Below are positions 1 to 9,098 of a stretch of 35,946 nucleotides of DNA, piece by piece. Under the pieces are notes generated by a model. That model was not told the origin of the DNA and made no database searches. It was given only the letters and a program-made list of their open reading frames with translations. Each line of letters begins with the position of its first letter. The stretch's first letter is position 1. Origin of the DNA: Duganella phyllosphaerae (lineage in GTDB: Bacteria > Pseudomonadota > Gammaproteobacteria > Burkholderiales > Burkholderiaceae_D); NCBI RefSeq assembly GCF_001758785.1, contig NZ_LROM01000078.1, positions 1 to 35,946 of the forward strand, given 5' to 3'. The position numbers and the translations under genes were made by a program.

Positions 1-747
1 CCCGGTCATCAGTTACAGCCACTGCGGCGGCGGTGGTGCCGTCATAGGTCTTGCCTGCTGCCGTGAAGCCGAGCGCCAGCGCGCGCTGCGCGATGGTGGC
101 GCTGGTGGCGCCGATGGTCGAAGACAGCACGTAGTTGGCAGCGTCGGTCCCGGACAGGCTGGCGTTCTGTACCGTCACGGTCTTGTTGACGCCCGCATTC
201 TTGTCGGCAAAGGCGCCGGTAGCCGTTGCGGTCAGCAAGTCACCGGCAACCCGGTCATCAGTTACAGCCACTGCGGCGGCGGTGGTGCCGTCATAGGTCT
301 TGCCCGCTGCCGTGAAGCCCAGCGCCAGCGCGCGCTGCGCGATGGTGGCGCTGGTGGCGCCGGTGGTCGAGGACAGCACGTAGTTGGCGGCGTCGGTGCC
401 GGACAGGCTGGCGTTCTGCACCGTCACGGACTTGTTGACGCCTGCATTCTTGTCGGCAAACGAAGCAACAGCAGTTGCCATCAGCACGTCGTTGGCGATG
501 CGGTCATCGGTCATCGTCACCGTCGCCGCAGCGCTGCCGTCGTAGGTTTTACTGACGCCAGTAAAACCGAGATTGAGCGTGCGCGCCGTGATGGCCGCGC
601 TGGTCTTGCCTGCGGCAGCAGTCAGTACGTAGTTGGCCGCATCGTTGCCGCTCAGATTGCTGCCCGTCACGCTGTAGTTCACGTCTTTGGCCACACCCAC
701 GTTCTTGTCGGTGAAACTGGCCAAGACGCCCGACAACTGCACCTGGT
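1..747 (-). repeat. 249-bp tandem repeats encoding YDG domains in TpsA
   Basis: Three head-to-tail units share an exact 249-bp period: the string cggtcatc begins at 3, 252 and 501. Each unit encodes 83 residues with a K-T-Y-D-G-(T/S) opening and the motifs FADKNAGVNK, GTDAANYVL and SATIAQRALALGF. Units 1 and 2 are almost identical over about 215 bases and diverge towards their far end; unit 3 is clearly more diverged. Three further, less regular YDG units start near 812, 1066 and 1277. The array continues past the left edge, so its copy number is unknown. The frame is kept throughout. Confidence 0.9.
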
Positions 748-3700
748 CGGCGCCGATCACACCGGTCAGGCTGCCGCCGAAACTGGCGCTGGTGCTGCCG
801 TCGTAGGTTTTATTGGCTGCGCTGACGCTGCCCAGGGCCAGCGTGGCGCGGCTGATGTCGGCGGTGCCGCTGGCGGTGTCTGCCAGGCTGTAGTTGCCCA
901 GACCGTTGCCGGTCAAGGCCAGGCCACTGATATTGACCGCCTTGCCGGTGCCAGCGTTCTTGTCGACAAATTGCGCGGTGCCGGTCACACCCACGGTGTC
1001 GCCGCTGATGGTATTGCCCAGGCTTAAAGTTGAACCGGCAAAGCCGAGCTGGCCGTCATACACCTTGCTGCCGCTTAAAATAACGCTGAGGGCACGCGGC
1101 GTGATGGTCATGGTGGAGGCGCCCGCATAGCTGATATCGTACTGTGTCGACCACAGGCCGCCCAGTGCATAGCTACCGACATTGACGGCGTTGCCATAGC
1201 TGGCGGTACCGCTGGGGGCAGTATCTCCATTGAGCAAGCCCGCATAGCCGAGGGCGCCGACGCTGGCCACCGTGCCATCATAGACCTTGCTGGCGGCGCC
1301 GCTGGCGCTGACCTGCAAGGGCGTCAGGAATGCCTTCAACAGTGGCGTGGTGTGACCTTCGTAAATGCGCCAGACCGCGTTATCGCCGAAATTGAAGCCG
1401 CCGAAGCTGCCTTGCATCTGCATCGCCTGCGTCGTCAGGCCGGTGGCACCGCCCTGATCACGATCGGTGCCCGCAGTTTGATAGCCGAAGAAAGCGGACC
1501 CCACGCGAGCGCCCGGCTCGGCGCTGCCGACCACGGCGCCCACGGTACCGGAAGCAAAGCCGTCGCCAGAGACAGTGCCGGAAAAATACAGGTTGCTGGC
1601 ACTGCTGCCCGCCTGGCTCAGGCCAATCACGCCGCCAAGGTTGCTTGAGTAAACGTCCACGGGGGAATTGGCCAGGCCAACCGAGCCGGTGGCATACGCG
1701 TCGGTGATGGTGCCTGCGTTGCGCCCGACCAGTCCGCCGACATCGGCTACGCCGCCCACCGCGCCGGTGGCATACGCTTGCGAGATGTCACCTTCATTAT
1801 TGCCGGCCAAGCCGCCCACCTGGGTGCCACGGGCATCGACGACGCCGGTAGCACGCGCCGCGGTGATCTTGCCGCCGCTGTTGTTGCTGCCGACCAGGCC
1901 GCCCACGGACGAACCGCCCGTAAAGTCCTTGGTCAGCGCCGTGACGTTGCCAGTGGCTGTCGCCGTGCTGATGGTACCGCTATTGACGCCCACCAGGCCG
2001 CCAACCGTGTCGATGCCGGTAACGGCCATGCTGCTGCTCACATTGCTGAGCATGCCACCATCGTTGTTACCCACTACCGCGCCGACGTTGTTACCGCCGC
2101 TCACGCTGCCGCCCACCAGCGCCAGGTTGCGGATGGTACCGCCCTGCATTTGTGAAAACAGGCCGCTGCCAAAATATGGCGGGTTGGCGCCACCGTTGAT
2201 GGTCAAGCCGCTGATGCTGTGATTACCGCCATCGAAGATGCCGCCATAGGTAAACTCGTCGCCCCTGAACAGGGGCGCGAAACCGCTGCGGGTTTGGTCC
2301 AGGTTCCAGTTGGCCGTGCCGCTGGCGTCGATATTGGCCACCAGGGTGTAATTTTTGGTGTAGCTCTGCGTATCGATGCCTTGCAGGCCATACACGTCGG
2401 CGATCTGGTACGGCGTCGCCAGGTCGCCATTGCCACCCTTGACGCGCAAGAAGCTGCCGCGGTCTATCCTGAAGCTGTTGGCCGAAAACGCCGGCAGGCT
2501 GGCATTGTTCTGCACCCAATTACCGCCTTCGAGCACGAAGGCGCCGCCCACCCTGACGATGCCACTGGCATTGATGGCAGAGTTCTGTGCGCCATTGAAC
2601 GCCGCTATCGTCAGGTTCTTGGGAACGGCCAGGGCGCCATTGAGGTTGATCTCGCCACCGGTGCGCAGTTCCAGCACATCCAGGTTACTCGAGGTACCGA
2701 GGTCCAGCGCGCCCTGCAGGTTCAGCGCGCCGGCGTATTCCTGGCGCCCGATCGTGAGCGTCGGCGCACTGACGGTTTTCAGTTCGGTGTCGCTCAAGCC
2801 CAGGCTCTCGGCGCTATCCGCGCCCGCGCTGCCGATGTCGATGCTGCCGCCGTTGCTGAGGCGCTGCAGGTTGACGGTGCCGGTCCCGGTTCCGGCGCTG
2901 ATCGATTGCGCCGCGCCGCCCAGGCTCATATTGTCAGCCACCAGGCTGACGGTGGCGCCGGCCGCCAAGCCGCCGCCATTGGCGACCGTGATACCGACGC
3001 CGGCCGTTACCTGCAGCGCGCTGTCGGCCTGGAGCATGGTCAGCTTGTTGGCGGAGGTAAAGGAGCCGCCGGTTTCCAGGTTCAGGTTCTTGATGCCGTC
3101 CGTCTGCTGCTGGTGGGCCAGGTTGAGCGGTGCGCTGATGGTGATATTGCCGGAACCGGCGTCGCCGATATTGACGGTATGGACGGCAACATTGTTGAGT
3201 TCATCGGCCGTCAGGCCCAGCACGCCTAACGGCTTGCTGCCGAGATCGATCTCGAGGCCAGGGACCAGCGGCTTGATGGTCAGCGTGGCCAAACCGGCGG
3301 CGCCGCCGAAATTGAGGCCGCCGCTAAAGTTGATAATATCGCCTTGCAAGAGCACGGCTTGCCCCGCGCTGCCGCTGCCGGTCAACTGGTCGCCGCTGCC
3401 GCTCAACAGGATGGAGCCGCCAGCCAGGTTGCTCTTCAAGCTCAGGTTGCCGTTGCCGACAACGACCGCGCCCATGCCGATGATGTTTGCGCCCGCTAGT
3501 GTGACATCGCCGCCGGCTGTGTCGATCGCTCCGGTCAGGTTGATGTTGCCGCTGGCGCCATACGCAAAGCCGCCGGTCGCGTCGTTGGCCGACAGGATTA
3601 CCGCGCCGCCCTGGGTGGTAATGGGCGCGTTGACATTGATCGCCTCGCCGGCAGTGGCGGTGATGCCGATGTCGGCATTGACCATGTCGATGGCGGCGTT

Positions 3701-5110
3701 GAAATTGATACGGTGCGTGGCCTGCAATGTCACATTGCTGCTGGCATTGGAAATCGTCGTCGCACCGATGATGGCGGTGCCGAACAATGGCGCCTCGTCA
3801 AACTGGTCAACGCTGCCCAACTCGCCGCTGGCGCCCTGCACCACGGTAATATCGAAGGGATCGAGCAGCCAGTTGCCGCCCTTGCCCCGGCGCGAGCTTG
3901 TATCGACGCGGATGCCGTCAACCGCCAGGTAATGGCCCGAGGTTTCCACCAGGCCGCCGTTACCCGACGCCGCGCCGCCGCGCGCCGAAATATTGCCGAA
4001 CACGCGCGCCGTTTCGTTGCCCCATACGATCACCTTGCCGCCGTCACCGCTTTCCATGGCGTCGGCAACGATGGTGGCGTCCTTGCCAACTGCCACCTGG
4101 CGCGCATTGACGATTGCCGGATTTTTACCCTGGTAGTCGCCGCCCAGCAGCACCGTGCCGCCCCCAAGCGCGCCGCTGGCGTCCACCCTGGCGTTGCCTA
4201 GCATGCCCACCTGGTCGCCGAGCACGGTAATCTCGCCGCCCTTGCCTGCCGCACTGGTGGCGCTGGTGACGCTGCCGCTTTCCAGCAGCGTCTTGCCGCT
4301 GGCCTTGAGCACGATCTTGCCGTTTTCACCCACCACTGCGCTGTTGGCGTTGAGCACGCCGCGCTGGTTCAGCAGTGCGCCGGCCATGCCGATGCGTCCG
4401 CCCTGCGCCACCACCTGGCCGATGTTGATGGCCTGGTCGGCGGGCGCCGACAGCACCACCCGCAGGTCGGGATTGGCGGCGTCGGCCAATTGCACCGTTT
4501 GGCCGGCTGCGAGCATCACGTCGCCGTTGGGCGCGGTGATGATGCCGCTGTTTTCCACGTTCGGTGCGATCAACAGAATCTGCCCGCCGCTGCCGGCGTT
4601 GATGGCGCCCTGGTTGATGACAGCGCCGACCGTGTCGCCGGCCTTGAAGTTCATTTTGCCGGCCAGGAAGTCCTGGTTCGACAGCGCCAGGCTGGACGCC
4701 ACCAGCCCCGCCACATCGACCCGCGCATCGCGGCCGAACAGCACGCCGTTCGGATTGATCAGCAACACCTTACCGTTCGACTGCAGCGAGCCGAGGATCT
4801 TGCTGGGGTCCTGGCCAGTGATGCGGTTCAACACGCTGCTGCCGGCGTTTTGCTGGACAAACCGGGTGATCTCGCCCGCGTTGACGGAAAAACTTTGCCA
4901 GTTGATGATGGTATTGGGCGTATTGGTGATCGTAAACAGGTTGCCCTGCTGGTTGAACGTGGCCTGGCCGTTGACCACTTGCGGCGCGACCGGGTTGGCA
5001 TGGGCGGCGTTGAAACAGCCGGCGACCATCAGCGCCAGCGCAGTGCGGCGCAGCGGTGGTTCGACAGTGCGATTGGCGGGCGCGGCGCGCGATGGTGTGT
5101 GTTGGGTCAT
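1..5110 (-). CDS. TpsA-type filamentous haemagglutinin adhesin, 3' end outside window
   Basis: This is the secreted partner of a two-partner (type Vb) secretion system, a surface or released adhesin. The frame is open from an ATG at 5110 to the left edge, 1703 codons without a stop, so the C-terminus is missing. An AGGA Shine-Dalgarno lies 8 nt upstream. Residues 1-38 form a signal peptide (RR, then TALALMVAGCFNAAHA). Residues about 40-210 are the haemagglutination-activity/TPS domain, with VLNRITG at 93-99 and the hallmark NPNGVLFG at 119-126. A long Gly/Ala/Asn/Val-rich beta-helix follows. Residues about 975-1260 carry GLUG-type motifs (VGGLVG, GGLAGNN, ATG). From about 1280 onward there are YDG-domain repeats. 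The tpsB transporter gene ends 22 bp upstream on the same strand, as expected for a TPS operon. Ligand and C-terminal processing cannot be judged from the visible part. Confidence 0.93.
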   Translation of the reverse strand, partial: MTQHTPSRAAPANRTVEPPLRRTALALMVAGCFNAAHANPVAPQVVNGQATFNQQGNLFTITNTPNTIINWQSFSVNAGEITRFVQQNAGSSVLNRITGQDPSKILGSLQSNGKVLLINPNGVLFGRDARVDVAGLVASSLALSNQDFLAGKMNFKAGDTVGAVINQGAINAGSGGQILLIAPNVENSGIITAPNGDVMLAAGQTVQLADAANPDLRVVLSAPADQAINIGQVVAQGGRIGMAGALLNQRGVLNANSAVVGENGKIVLKASGKTLLESGSVTSATSAAGKGGEITVLGDQVGMLGNARVDASGALGGGTVLLGGDYQGKNPAIVNARQVAVGKDATIVADAMESGDGGKVIVWGNETARVFGNISARGGAASGNGGLVETSGHYLAVDGIRVDTSSRRGKGGNWLLDPFDITVVQGASGELGSVDQFDEAPLFGTAIIGATTISNASSNVTLQATHRINFNAAIDMVNADIGITATAGEAINVNAPITTQGGAVILSANDATGGFAYGASGNINLTGAIDTAGGDVTLAGANIIGMGAVVVGNGNLSLKSNLAGGSILLSGSGDQLTGSGSAGQAVLLQGDIINFSGGLNFGGAAGLATLTIKPLVPGLEIDLGSKPLGVLGLTADELNNVAVHTVNIGDAGSGNITISAPLNLAHQQQTDGIKNLNLETGGSFTSANKLTMLQADSALQVTAGVGITVANGGGLAAGATVSLVADNMSLGGAAQSISAGTGTGTVNLQRLSNGGSIDIGSAGADSAESLGLSDTELKTVSAPTLTIGRQEYAGALNLQGALDLGTSSNLDVLELRTGGEINLNGALAVPKNLTIAAFNGAQNSAINASGIVRVGGAFVLEGGNWVQNNASLPAFSANSFRIDRGSFLRVKGGNGDLATPYQIADVYGLQGIDTQSYTKNYTLVANIDASGTANWNLDQTRSGFAPLFRGDEFTYGGIFDGGNHSISGLTINGGANPPYFGSGLFSQMQGGTIRNLALVGGSVSGGNNVGAVVGNNDGGMLSNVSSSMAVTGIDTVGGLVGVNSGTISTATATGNVTALTKDFTGGSSVGGLVGSNNSGGKITAARATGVVDARGTQVGGLAGNNEGDISQAYATGAVGGVADVGGLVGRNAGTITDAYATGSVGLANSPVDVYSSNLGGVIGLSQAGSSASNLYFSGTVSGDGFASGTVGAVVGSAEPGARVGSAFFGYQTAGTDRDQGGATGLTTQAMQMQGSFGGFNFGDNAVWRIYEGHTTPLLKAFLTPLQVSASGAASKVYDGTVASVGALGYAGLLNGDTAPSGTASYGNAVNVGSYALGGLWSTQYDISYAGASTMTITPRALSVILSGSKVYDGQLGFAGSTLSLGNTISGDTVGVTGTAQFVDKNAGTGKAVNISGLALTGNGLGNYSLADTASGTADISRATLALGSVSAANKTYDGSTSASFGGSLTGVIGADQVQLSGVLASFTDKNVGVAKDVNYSVTGSNLSGNDAANYVLTAAAGKTSAAITARTLNLGFTGVSKTYDGSAAATVTMTDDRIANDVLMATAVASFADKNAGVNKSVTVQNASLSGTDAANYVLSSTTGATSATIAQRALALGFTAAGKTYDGTTAAAVAVTDDRVAGDLLTATATGAFADKNAGVNKTVTVQNASLSGTDAANYVLSSTIGATSATIAQRALALGFTAAGKTYDGTTAAAVAVTDDR
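1330..2185 (-). repeat. GLUG-motif repeat region within TpsA
   Basis: In the tpsA frame this stretch encodes a run of short repeats of about 25-35 residues. The pattern is VGG-L-V-G-x-N, then G-x-I-(S/T)-x-A-x-A-T-G-x-V, repeated at least six times. This matches the GLUG motif family found in bacterial surface proteins, which builds parallel beta-helix rungs. It sits between the main beta-helix and the YDG array. The family assignment is from recognition of the motif; the repeat count is by eye. Confidence 0.75.
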
Positions 5111-5132
5111 GATGTTTATCCTGGTAATCAAC

Positions 5133-6740
5133 CTAGTAGCTGAGCGCAACTCTGAAATGCAGGCGGTTGGCGTCGCGGCGCCCGGTTTCGCCGGGGTTGA
5201 CGACGTGGGCATAATCGAGCTGCACATTGGCGTAGCGGCTCAGCATCATGCGCAGGCCAAGGCCGGCCGAGCCGATCGCCATGCTGGCGACTTCGCCGGG
5301 CAACGCGTGGTTGCGGCGCACCCAGCCGGTATCGTAAAAGGCCAGCGCGCGGCACTGGTAGCCGCCGTTGCCGCACCAGTGGGGCGTGTACAGTTCCAGG
5401 TTCAGGTTGGCGCCGCTGTCATTGCTCACCTCGCGTTCGAGAAAACCGCGCACCGAAGCACCGCCGCCCACGCCGAACTGCTCGCCCGGCACCAGGGCGT
5501 CGGGCGTGTACTGGCCGTTGAACAGCGCGCGCCACTGCCAGTCGCTCCCCTCGCCCAGGGCCTGGCTGACGCTGCCACTGAGGCGCAAGGCGGTGTAGCC
5601 GGCCTTGGCGCCCACGCGCGCCAGGGTGAAGTCTTGCTGGCTACCATTCTTGCCGCCAGGGATATTGCGCGCCAGCGTGACGCCCACGCTGGCCTCGCCG
5701 CTTTCCAGGCGCCAGGTGCCGATGTAGGCGATGCTGATCGGACGCACCGTCACATCCGTGCCCAGTTCGGTGCCGAAGAACTGCAGGCTGTTGCGGTAGG
5801 CCTTGAAGTCGAGGCCGTAGACCAGCTTGGGCTCGTAGTTGTCGCGCTTGCCGAAGTTCTGGTTGTAGCGCGCCCCCGCGGTGGTGCCGCGTCCGCTCAC
5901 GGCCAGGTCGACGATGCCGGCCGACACCGTGCCGGAATCGACGTTCGAGTAACTGGCAAAAAAGTCCAGCGAGTCGCCCAGCGCGTACAGCGGCACGTGG
6001 TAGCCGGCACCGTACACGCCGATCTGGCTGCCATGCTCGAGCGACGTGGTGTACTGCACGCTGGCGACGTGGTCGCGGCCCCACAGGTTGGCATGCTGGA
6101 GCACCACGCCGGCGTGGGTCTTGCCGGAGCTGTCGCTGCCGGTATTGTCGAGGTTGAGGGTGGCTTTCCAGGGGTTGTCGTCCACCACCGTGACGTCGGC
6201 GTTGACCACACCCTCGGCCTCGCCGCCAGCCAGCTTGACTTCCAGCTTGCGGGCCGGATTCTCGTTGGCCAGCACCAGGCTCTGGCTCAGGGCCGGCATG
6301 TTCGGCGTCTGCCCTTCGACCAGGCCCGGCAGCGCGCGGCGCACATTGGCGTTGTCCACGTAGTGGTTGCCGGCAATGGCCACCTTGCCGATCTGCGTCT
6401 GCACCACGGTCAGGCGCACCGCGCCCCGGTCGAGCTCCTGCTCCGGCAGGGCGACCATCACCAGCGTGTAACCGCGCTCGCGGTAGGCGTTTTCGAGCGC
6501 CTCGACCGCCTGCTGGATGGCGCCAAAATCACGCTGCCGGCCGGCAAACGGCGCCACCAGTGCTTGCACCAATGGCTCACCGAGCAGGGTGTCGCCGCTG
6601 ACCTCGTAACGGGCGATATCGAAGCGGGGCGACTCCGGCGCTGCGGCGACGGTGTCGGCTTCCTGGGAAAGTGCATTTGCGGAGGACGCGCACAGCAACA
6701 GCGCGGAACCTGCAAGCAGGCGCACCAGACGATCGTTCAT
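5133..6740 (-). CDS. TpsB outer-membrane transporter (ShlB/FhaC/HecB family)
   Basis: This Omp85-superfamily pore exports the adjacent TpsA through the outer membrane. From the chosen ATG at 6740 it is 535 aa and opens with a clear signal peptide (MNDRLVRLLAGSALLLCASSANA). About residues 35-190 hold two POTRA domains (RYEVSGDTLLGEPLVQALV; a second with VVQTQIGKVAIAGNHYV). A 16-strand barrel follows. Late in the barrel is GGGASVRGF, the conserved VRG(Y/F) motif of the L6 plug loop. The chain ends in an aromatic residue (RVALSY), as expected of a barrel. The frame is also open to a TTG at 6791 and ATGs at 6788 and 6764. Those would add 8-17 residues before the signal peptide, so 6740 is preferred, although no start has a strong Shine-Dalgarno. 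tpsA follows after 22 bp. Confidence 0.93.
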   Translation of the reverse strand: MNDRLVRLLAGSALLLCASSANALSQEADTVAAAPESPRFDIARYEVSGDTLLGEPLVQALVAPFAGRQRDFGAIQQAVEALENAYRERGYTLVMVALPEQELDRGAVRLTVVQTQIGKVAIAGNHYVDNANVRRALPGLVEGQTPNMPALSQSLVLANENPARKLEVKLAGGEAEGVVNADVTVVDDNPWKATLNLDNTGSDSSGKTHAGVVLQHANLWGRDHVASVQYTTSLEHGSQIGVYGAGYHVPLYALGDSLDFFASYSNVDSGTVSAGIVDLAVSGRGTTAGARYNQNFGKRDNYEPKLVYGLDFKAYRNSLQFFGTELGTDVTVRPISIAYIGTWRLESGEASVGVTLARNIPGGKNGSQQDFTLARVGAKAGYTALRLSGSVSQALGEGSDWQWRALFNGQYTPDALVPGEQFGVGGGASVRGFLEREVSNDSGANLNLELYTPHWCGNGGYQCRALAFYDTGWVRRNHALPGEVASMAIGSAGLGLRMMLSRYANVQLDYAHVVNPGETGRRDANRLHFRVALSY

Positions 6741-6762
6741 GTGTGAGAGTTCTTGTGGTGAC

Positions 6763-6788
6763 ATGTCCAGCGAGTTGCAGCCGGACAT
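6763..6788 (-). other. Stem-loop in the tpsB leader
   Basis: The arms at 6763-6771 and 6780-6788 pair over 9 bp with a single G-U wobble around an 8-base loop. On the minus strand it lies 22 bases before the preferred tpsB ATG and itself contains an alternative ATG (6788). No T-run follows, so it is not a classic terminator of the upstream cyclase gene. It could affect access to the start region; its function is unknown. Confidence 0.5.
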
Positions 6789-6854
6789 CAATTGATTGAA
6801 GACAAATTTTAGACCGATTATCGTTTCTAGTCAGAAATTTCTACATTGCCGAAG

Positions 6855-9098
6855 TTATTTTGTCTCAAAGTTCGTCACGCCATCCCAGTCCGCGCCGGGC
6901 GGCGTGTCGCGATACCGGCGCAGGCGCGCGGTGTACAGCCGCCGCAACCCGTCATCGGGCAATTCCAGCAAGATTGTCTCGGCGCCATCCCAGTCTTGCG
7001 CACGCATCAGTTGCAGCACGCGGGCCCAGCTGGCCAGCAGCGCCAGTTCGGCGGGATCGGCGTCGGCCAGCACGCCGCGCGGCTCGAAAATGGCCACCGG
7101 TTCGGTCTTGCCCTTGACCCGCACGCGGTCCAGTTCGCGGTACGCGAACTGCGGCGCCTGCGCCCGCGTAAATTCACTGACCGCAATGCCCACGCCATAT
7201 ACCTTGGTAATGCCTTCCAGCCGCGCGCCCAGGTTGACGGCGTCGCCCATCACGGTATAGGCGCGGCGGATCCGCGAACCCATGTCGCCCACGTGCATCA
7301 AGCCGCTGTTCAGACCGATGCCGATCTGCAACGGCGGCCAGCCGCGCGCCTGGAATTGCTGGTTCAGGCGCGCCGCGCTTTGCTGCATCAGCAAGGCGCT
7401 GGACACGGCCCGCACCGCGTGGTCGGCAAACGCCACCGGCGCGCCCCAGAATGCCATCACGGCGTCGCCGATGTACTTGTCCAGCGTGCCGCCATGGCTG
7501 TCGCGGATATCCTCGGACATGGCGGTCAGGTACAGGTTGATGTATTCGCGCAGCTCCTGCGGCGTCATCTGCTCCGAAATGGCGGTAAAGCCGCGCACGT
7601 CGGCAAACAGCACGGTCAGTTCGCGGCTTTCGCCGTCCATGTTGTAATGGCCGGGATTGTCGGCCATCTGCGCCACCAGTTCCGGCGCCACGTACTCGCC
7701 AAAGCGCGAGACCAGCGCCCTGCCCCTGCGCACTTCGAAAAAATAGCCCCAGGCCAGGTTGGCGACGAATAGCGCGGCGATCAAGAGCAGCACCACGGCG
7801 CTGTCGAGCACCGCGTCGGCGCTGTGATACAACCACCAGTTCAGGCCCAGCGCGCCGGCCAGCGCGCCCACGGCCAGCAGCACCGCCAGGGCCGGTGGCG
7901 CCAGCGCCAGGGCGCCGCCCAGCAGCAGGCCCACCAGCACCACCTGGCCGAATTCGATCGCCAGGGCGTAATCGGGACGCGACTTGAAGTGGCCGTCGAG
8001 GATGGACTTGATCAGGTTGGCGTGCACTTCCACCCCGGGAAACTCGGCGTTGACGGGCGTGGCGCGGATATCGTTGAGGCCGGCTGCAGTGGTACCCACC
8101 AGCACGATGGCGCCGCGCAGCACATCGGCCGGCGCCGCCCCCATCAACACGTCGGCCGCCGACACGTAGCGGAAGGCGCCGCCGTCGGGGCCGCCCTTGC
8201 CGCGAAACTCGATGGTGGTGGTCAAGGCTTCGCCGACCGGGATCGACCGTTGTCCGCGCGGCGTGAACATGGCGATGCGGTCCAGGCCACCATGCTCGCG
8301 CTCGGCCTCGGACATGTCGCCGGCCGCCGCGCTGAACACCGGCGCAATCGCGCGCGCCTTCAGGTACACGCTGGCGGTGGCCAGCGACAGCGACGGATAA
8401 TAGCCGTCGCCGATACGCTGCAGCAGGGTCGACGAACGCAGCACGCCGTCGCTGTCGGTCAGCGCCGTGAAGATGCCGGCGCCCTGCGCCGCCTGTTGCA
8501 AGCGGGCCAGGTTGGCCTCGTAGCCGGACGCGGTAAATGCCGTCACGGTACGTCCACCCAGGTCAGCCACCGTGAACGCCGGCTTGGGCAACACGCCCTT
8601 CTTTTGCCGGTCCGACACGCTGTAGCCGAGCACCACCGGCTGGCCGCGCATGGCTTCGGCGAACAGGGCGTCGTAATCCATTTGCGGTTTCAGGCGTTCG
8701 AGCTGACTGCGCAGGCCCGGCACACCGGCCAGTTCGCCCTTGGCCAAACTCTCGAGCACGCCGTAGCCGGAAGTGTGGTCAGGCTCCGGAAACGAGATGT
8801 CGAAGCCGACCGCCGCCACGCCGTAGTGGCCGGTCAATTGCGTGACCAGGCGCGCCTGGACATCGCGGCCCCAGGGAAAGCGGCCGATCTGGTTCAGGCT
8901 TTTTTCATCGATATCGACGATCACGATGCGCCGGTCGAGCTGCGGCGCCTCCACGCGCATGCGCATGTCGCCCAGCATGGCGTCGAGCCGGCCGATGGTG
9001 TCAGCGCCGAACAGGCCGATGCTGGCGCACGCTGCCAGCAGCGTGAGCAGCACGCCCAGCAGCATCCGCGACCAGCTGGAACGCCAGCGCCAGCGCAT
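6855..9098 (-). CDS. CHASE2-domain class III adenylate cyclase
   Basis: This inner-membrane receptor probably makes cAMP from ATP. It has 747 aa. Residues 12-31 are a membrane segment. About 35-370 form the periplasmic CHASE2 sensor (IVIVDIDEKSL, GRFPWGRD, ISFPEPD, LVGTTAAGL). Three membrane spans follow at about 378-450. The cyclase domain is at 490-675. All catalytic residues are visible: metal-binding Asp500 (FADVRGF) and Asp545 (YIGDAVM), the adenine-selecting pair Lys541 and Asp619, and the transition-state residues Asn622 and Arg626 (GDAVNLGARLE). The Lys/Asp pair argues for an adenylate rather than guanylate cyclase. Its ATG at 9098 shares one base with the stop of the upstream HD-GYP gene (TGATG), so the two are translationally coupled. 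The signal sensed is unknown. Confidence 0.92.
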   Translation of the reverse strand: MRWRWRSSWSRMLLGVLLTLLAACASIGLFGADTIGRLDAMLGDMRMRVEAPQLDRRIVIVDIDEKSLNQIGRFPWGRDVQARLVTQLTGHYGVAAVGFDISFPEPDHTSGYGVLESLAKGELAGVPGLRSQLERLKPQMDYDALFAEAMRGQPVVLGYSVSDRQKKGVLPKPAFTVADLGGRTVTAFTASGYEANLARLQQAAQGAGIFTALTDSDGVLRSSTLLQRIGDGYYPSLSLATASVYLKARAIAPVFSAAAGDMSEAEREHGGLDRIAMFTPRGQRSIPVGEALTTTIEFRGKGGPDGGAFRYVSAADVLMGAAPADVLRGAIVLVGTTAAGLNDIRATPVNAEFPGVEVHANLIKSILDGHFKSRPDYALAIEFGQVVLVGLLLGGALALAPPALAVLLAVGALAGALGLNWWLYHSADAVLDSAVVLLLIAALFVANLAWGYFFEVRRGRALVSRFGEYVAPELVAQMADNPGHYNMDGESRELTVLFADVRGFTAISEQMTPQELREYINLYLTAMSEDIRDSHGGTLDKYIGDAVMAFWGAPVAFADHAVRAVSSALLMQQSAARLNQQFQARGWPPLQIGIGLNSGLMHVGDMGSRIRRAYTVMGDAVNLGARLEGITKVYGVGIAVSEFTRAQAPQFAYRELDRVRVKGKTEPVAIFEPRGVLADADPAELALLASWARVLQLMRAQDWDGAETILLELPDDGLRRLYTARLRRYRDTPPGADWDGVTNFETK

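Noticed and set aside
1..747. CRISPR-like periodicity
   Set aside because: The 249-bp units are contiguous, in frame and coding (YDG domains); there are no short repeats with unique spacers and no cas genes.
2376..3932. 518-codon plus-strand frame and its overlapping neighbours in 1352-4201
   Set aside because: All lie antisense to the continuous tpsA frame, have Pro/Ser/Leu-biased composition, and no start sites or family signatures.
4155..6746. 863-codon plus-strand frame antisense to tpsA and tpsB
   Set aside because: It is a shadow frame of GC-rich coding DNA: the protein is Ala/His/Arg-rich without any domain, while the opposite strand encodes recognisable TpsA and TpsB.
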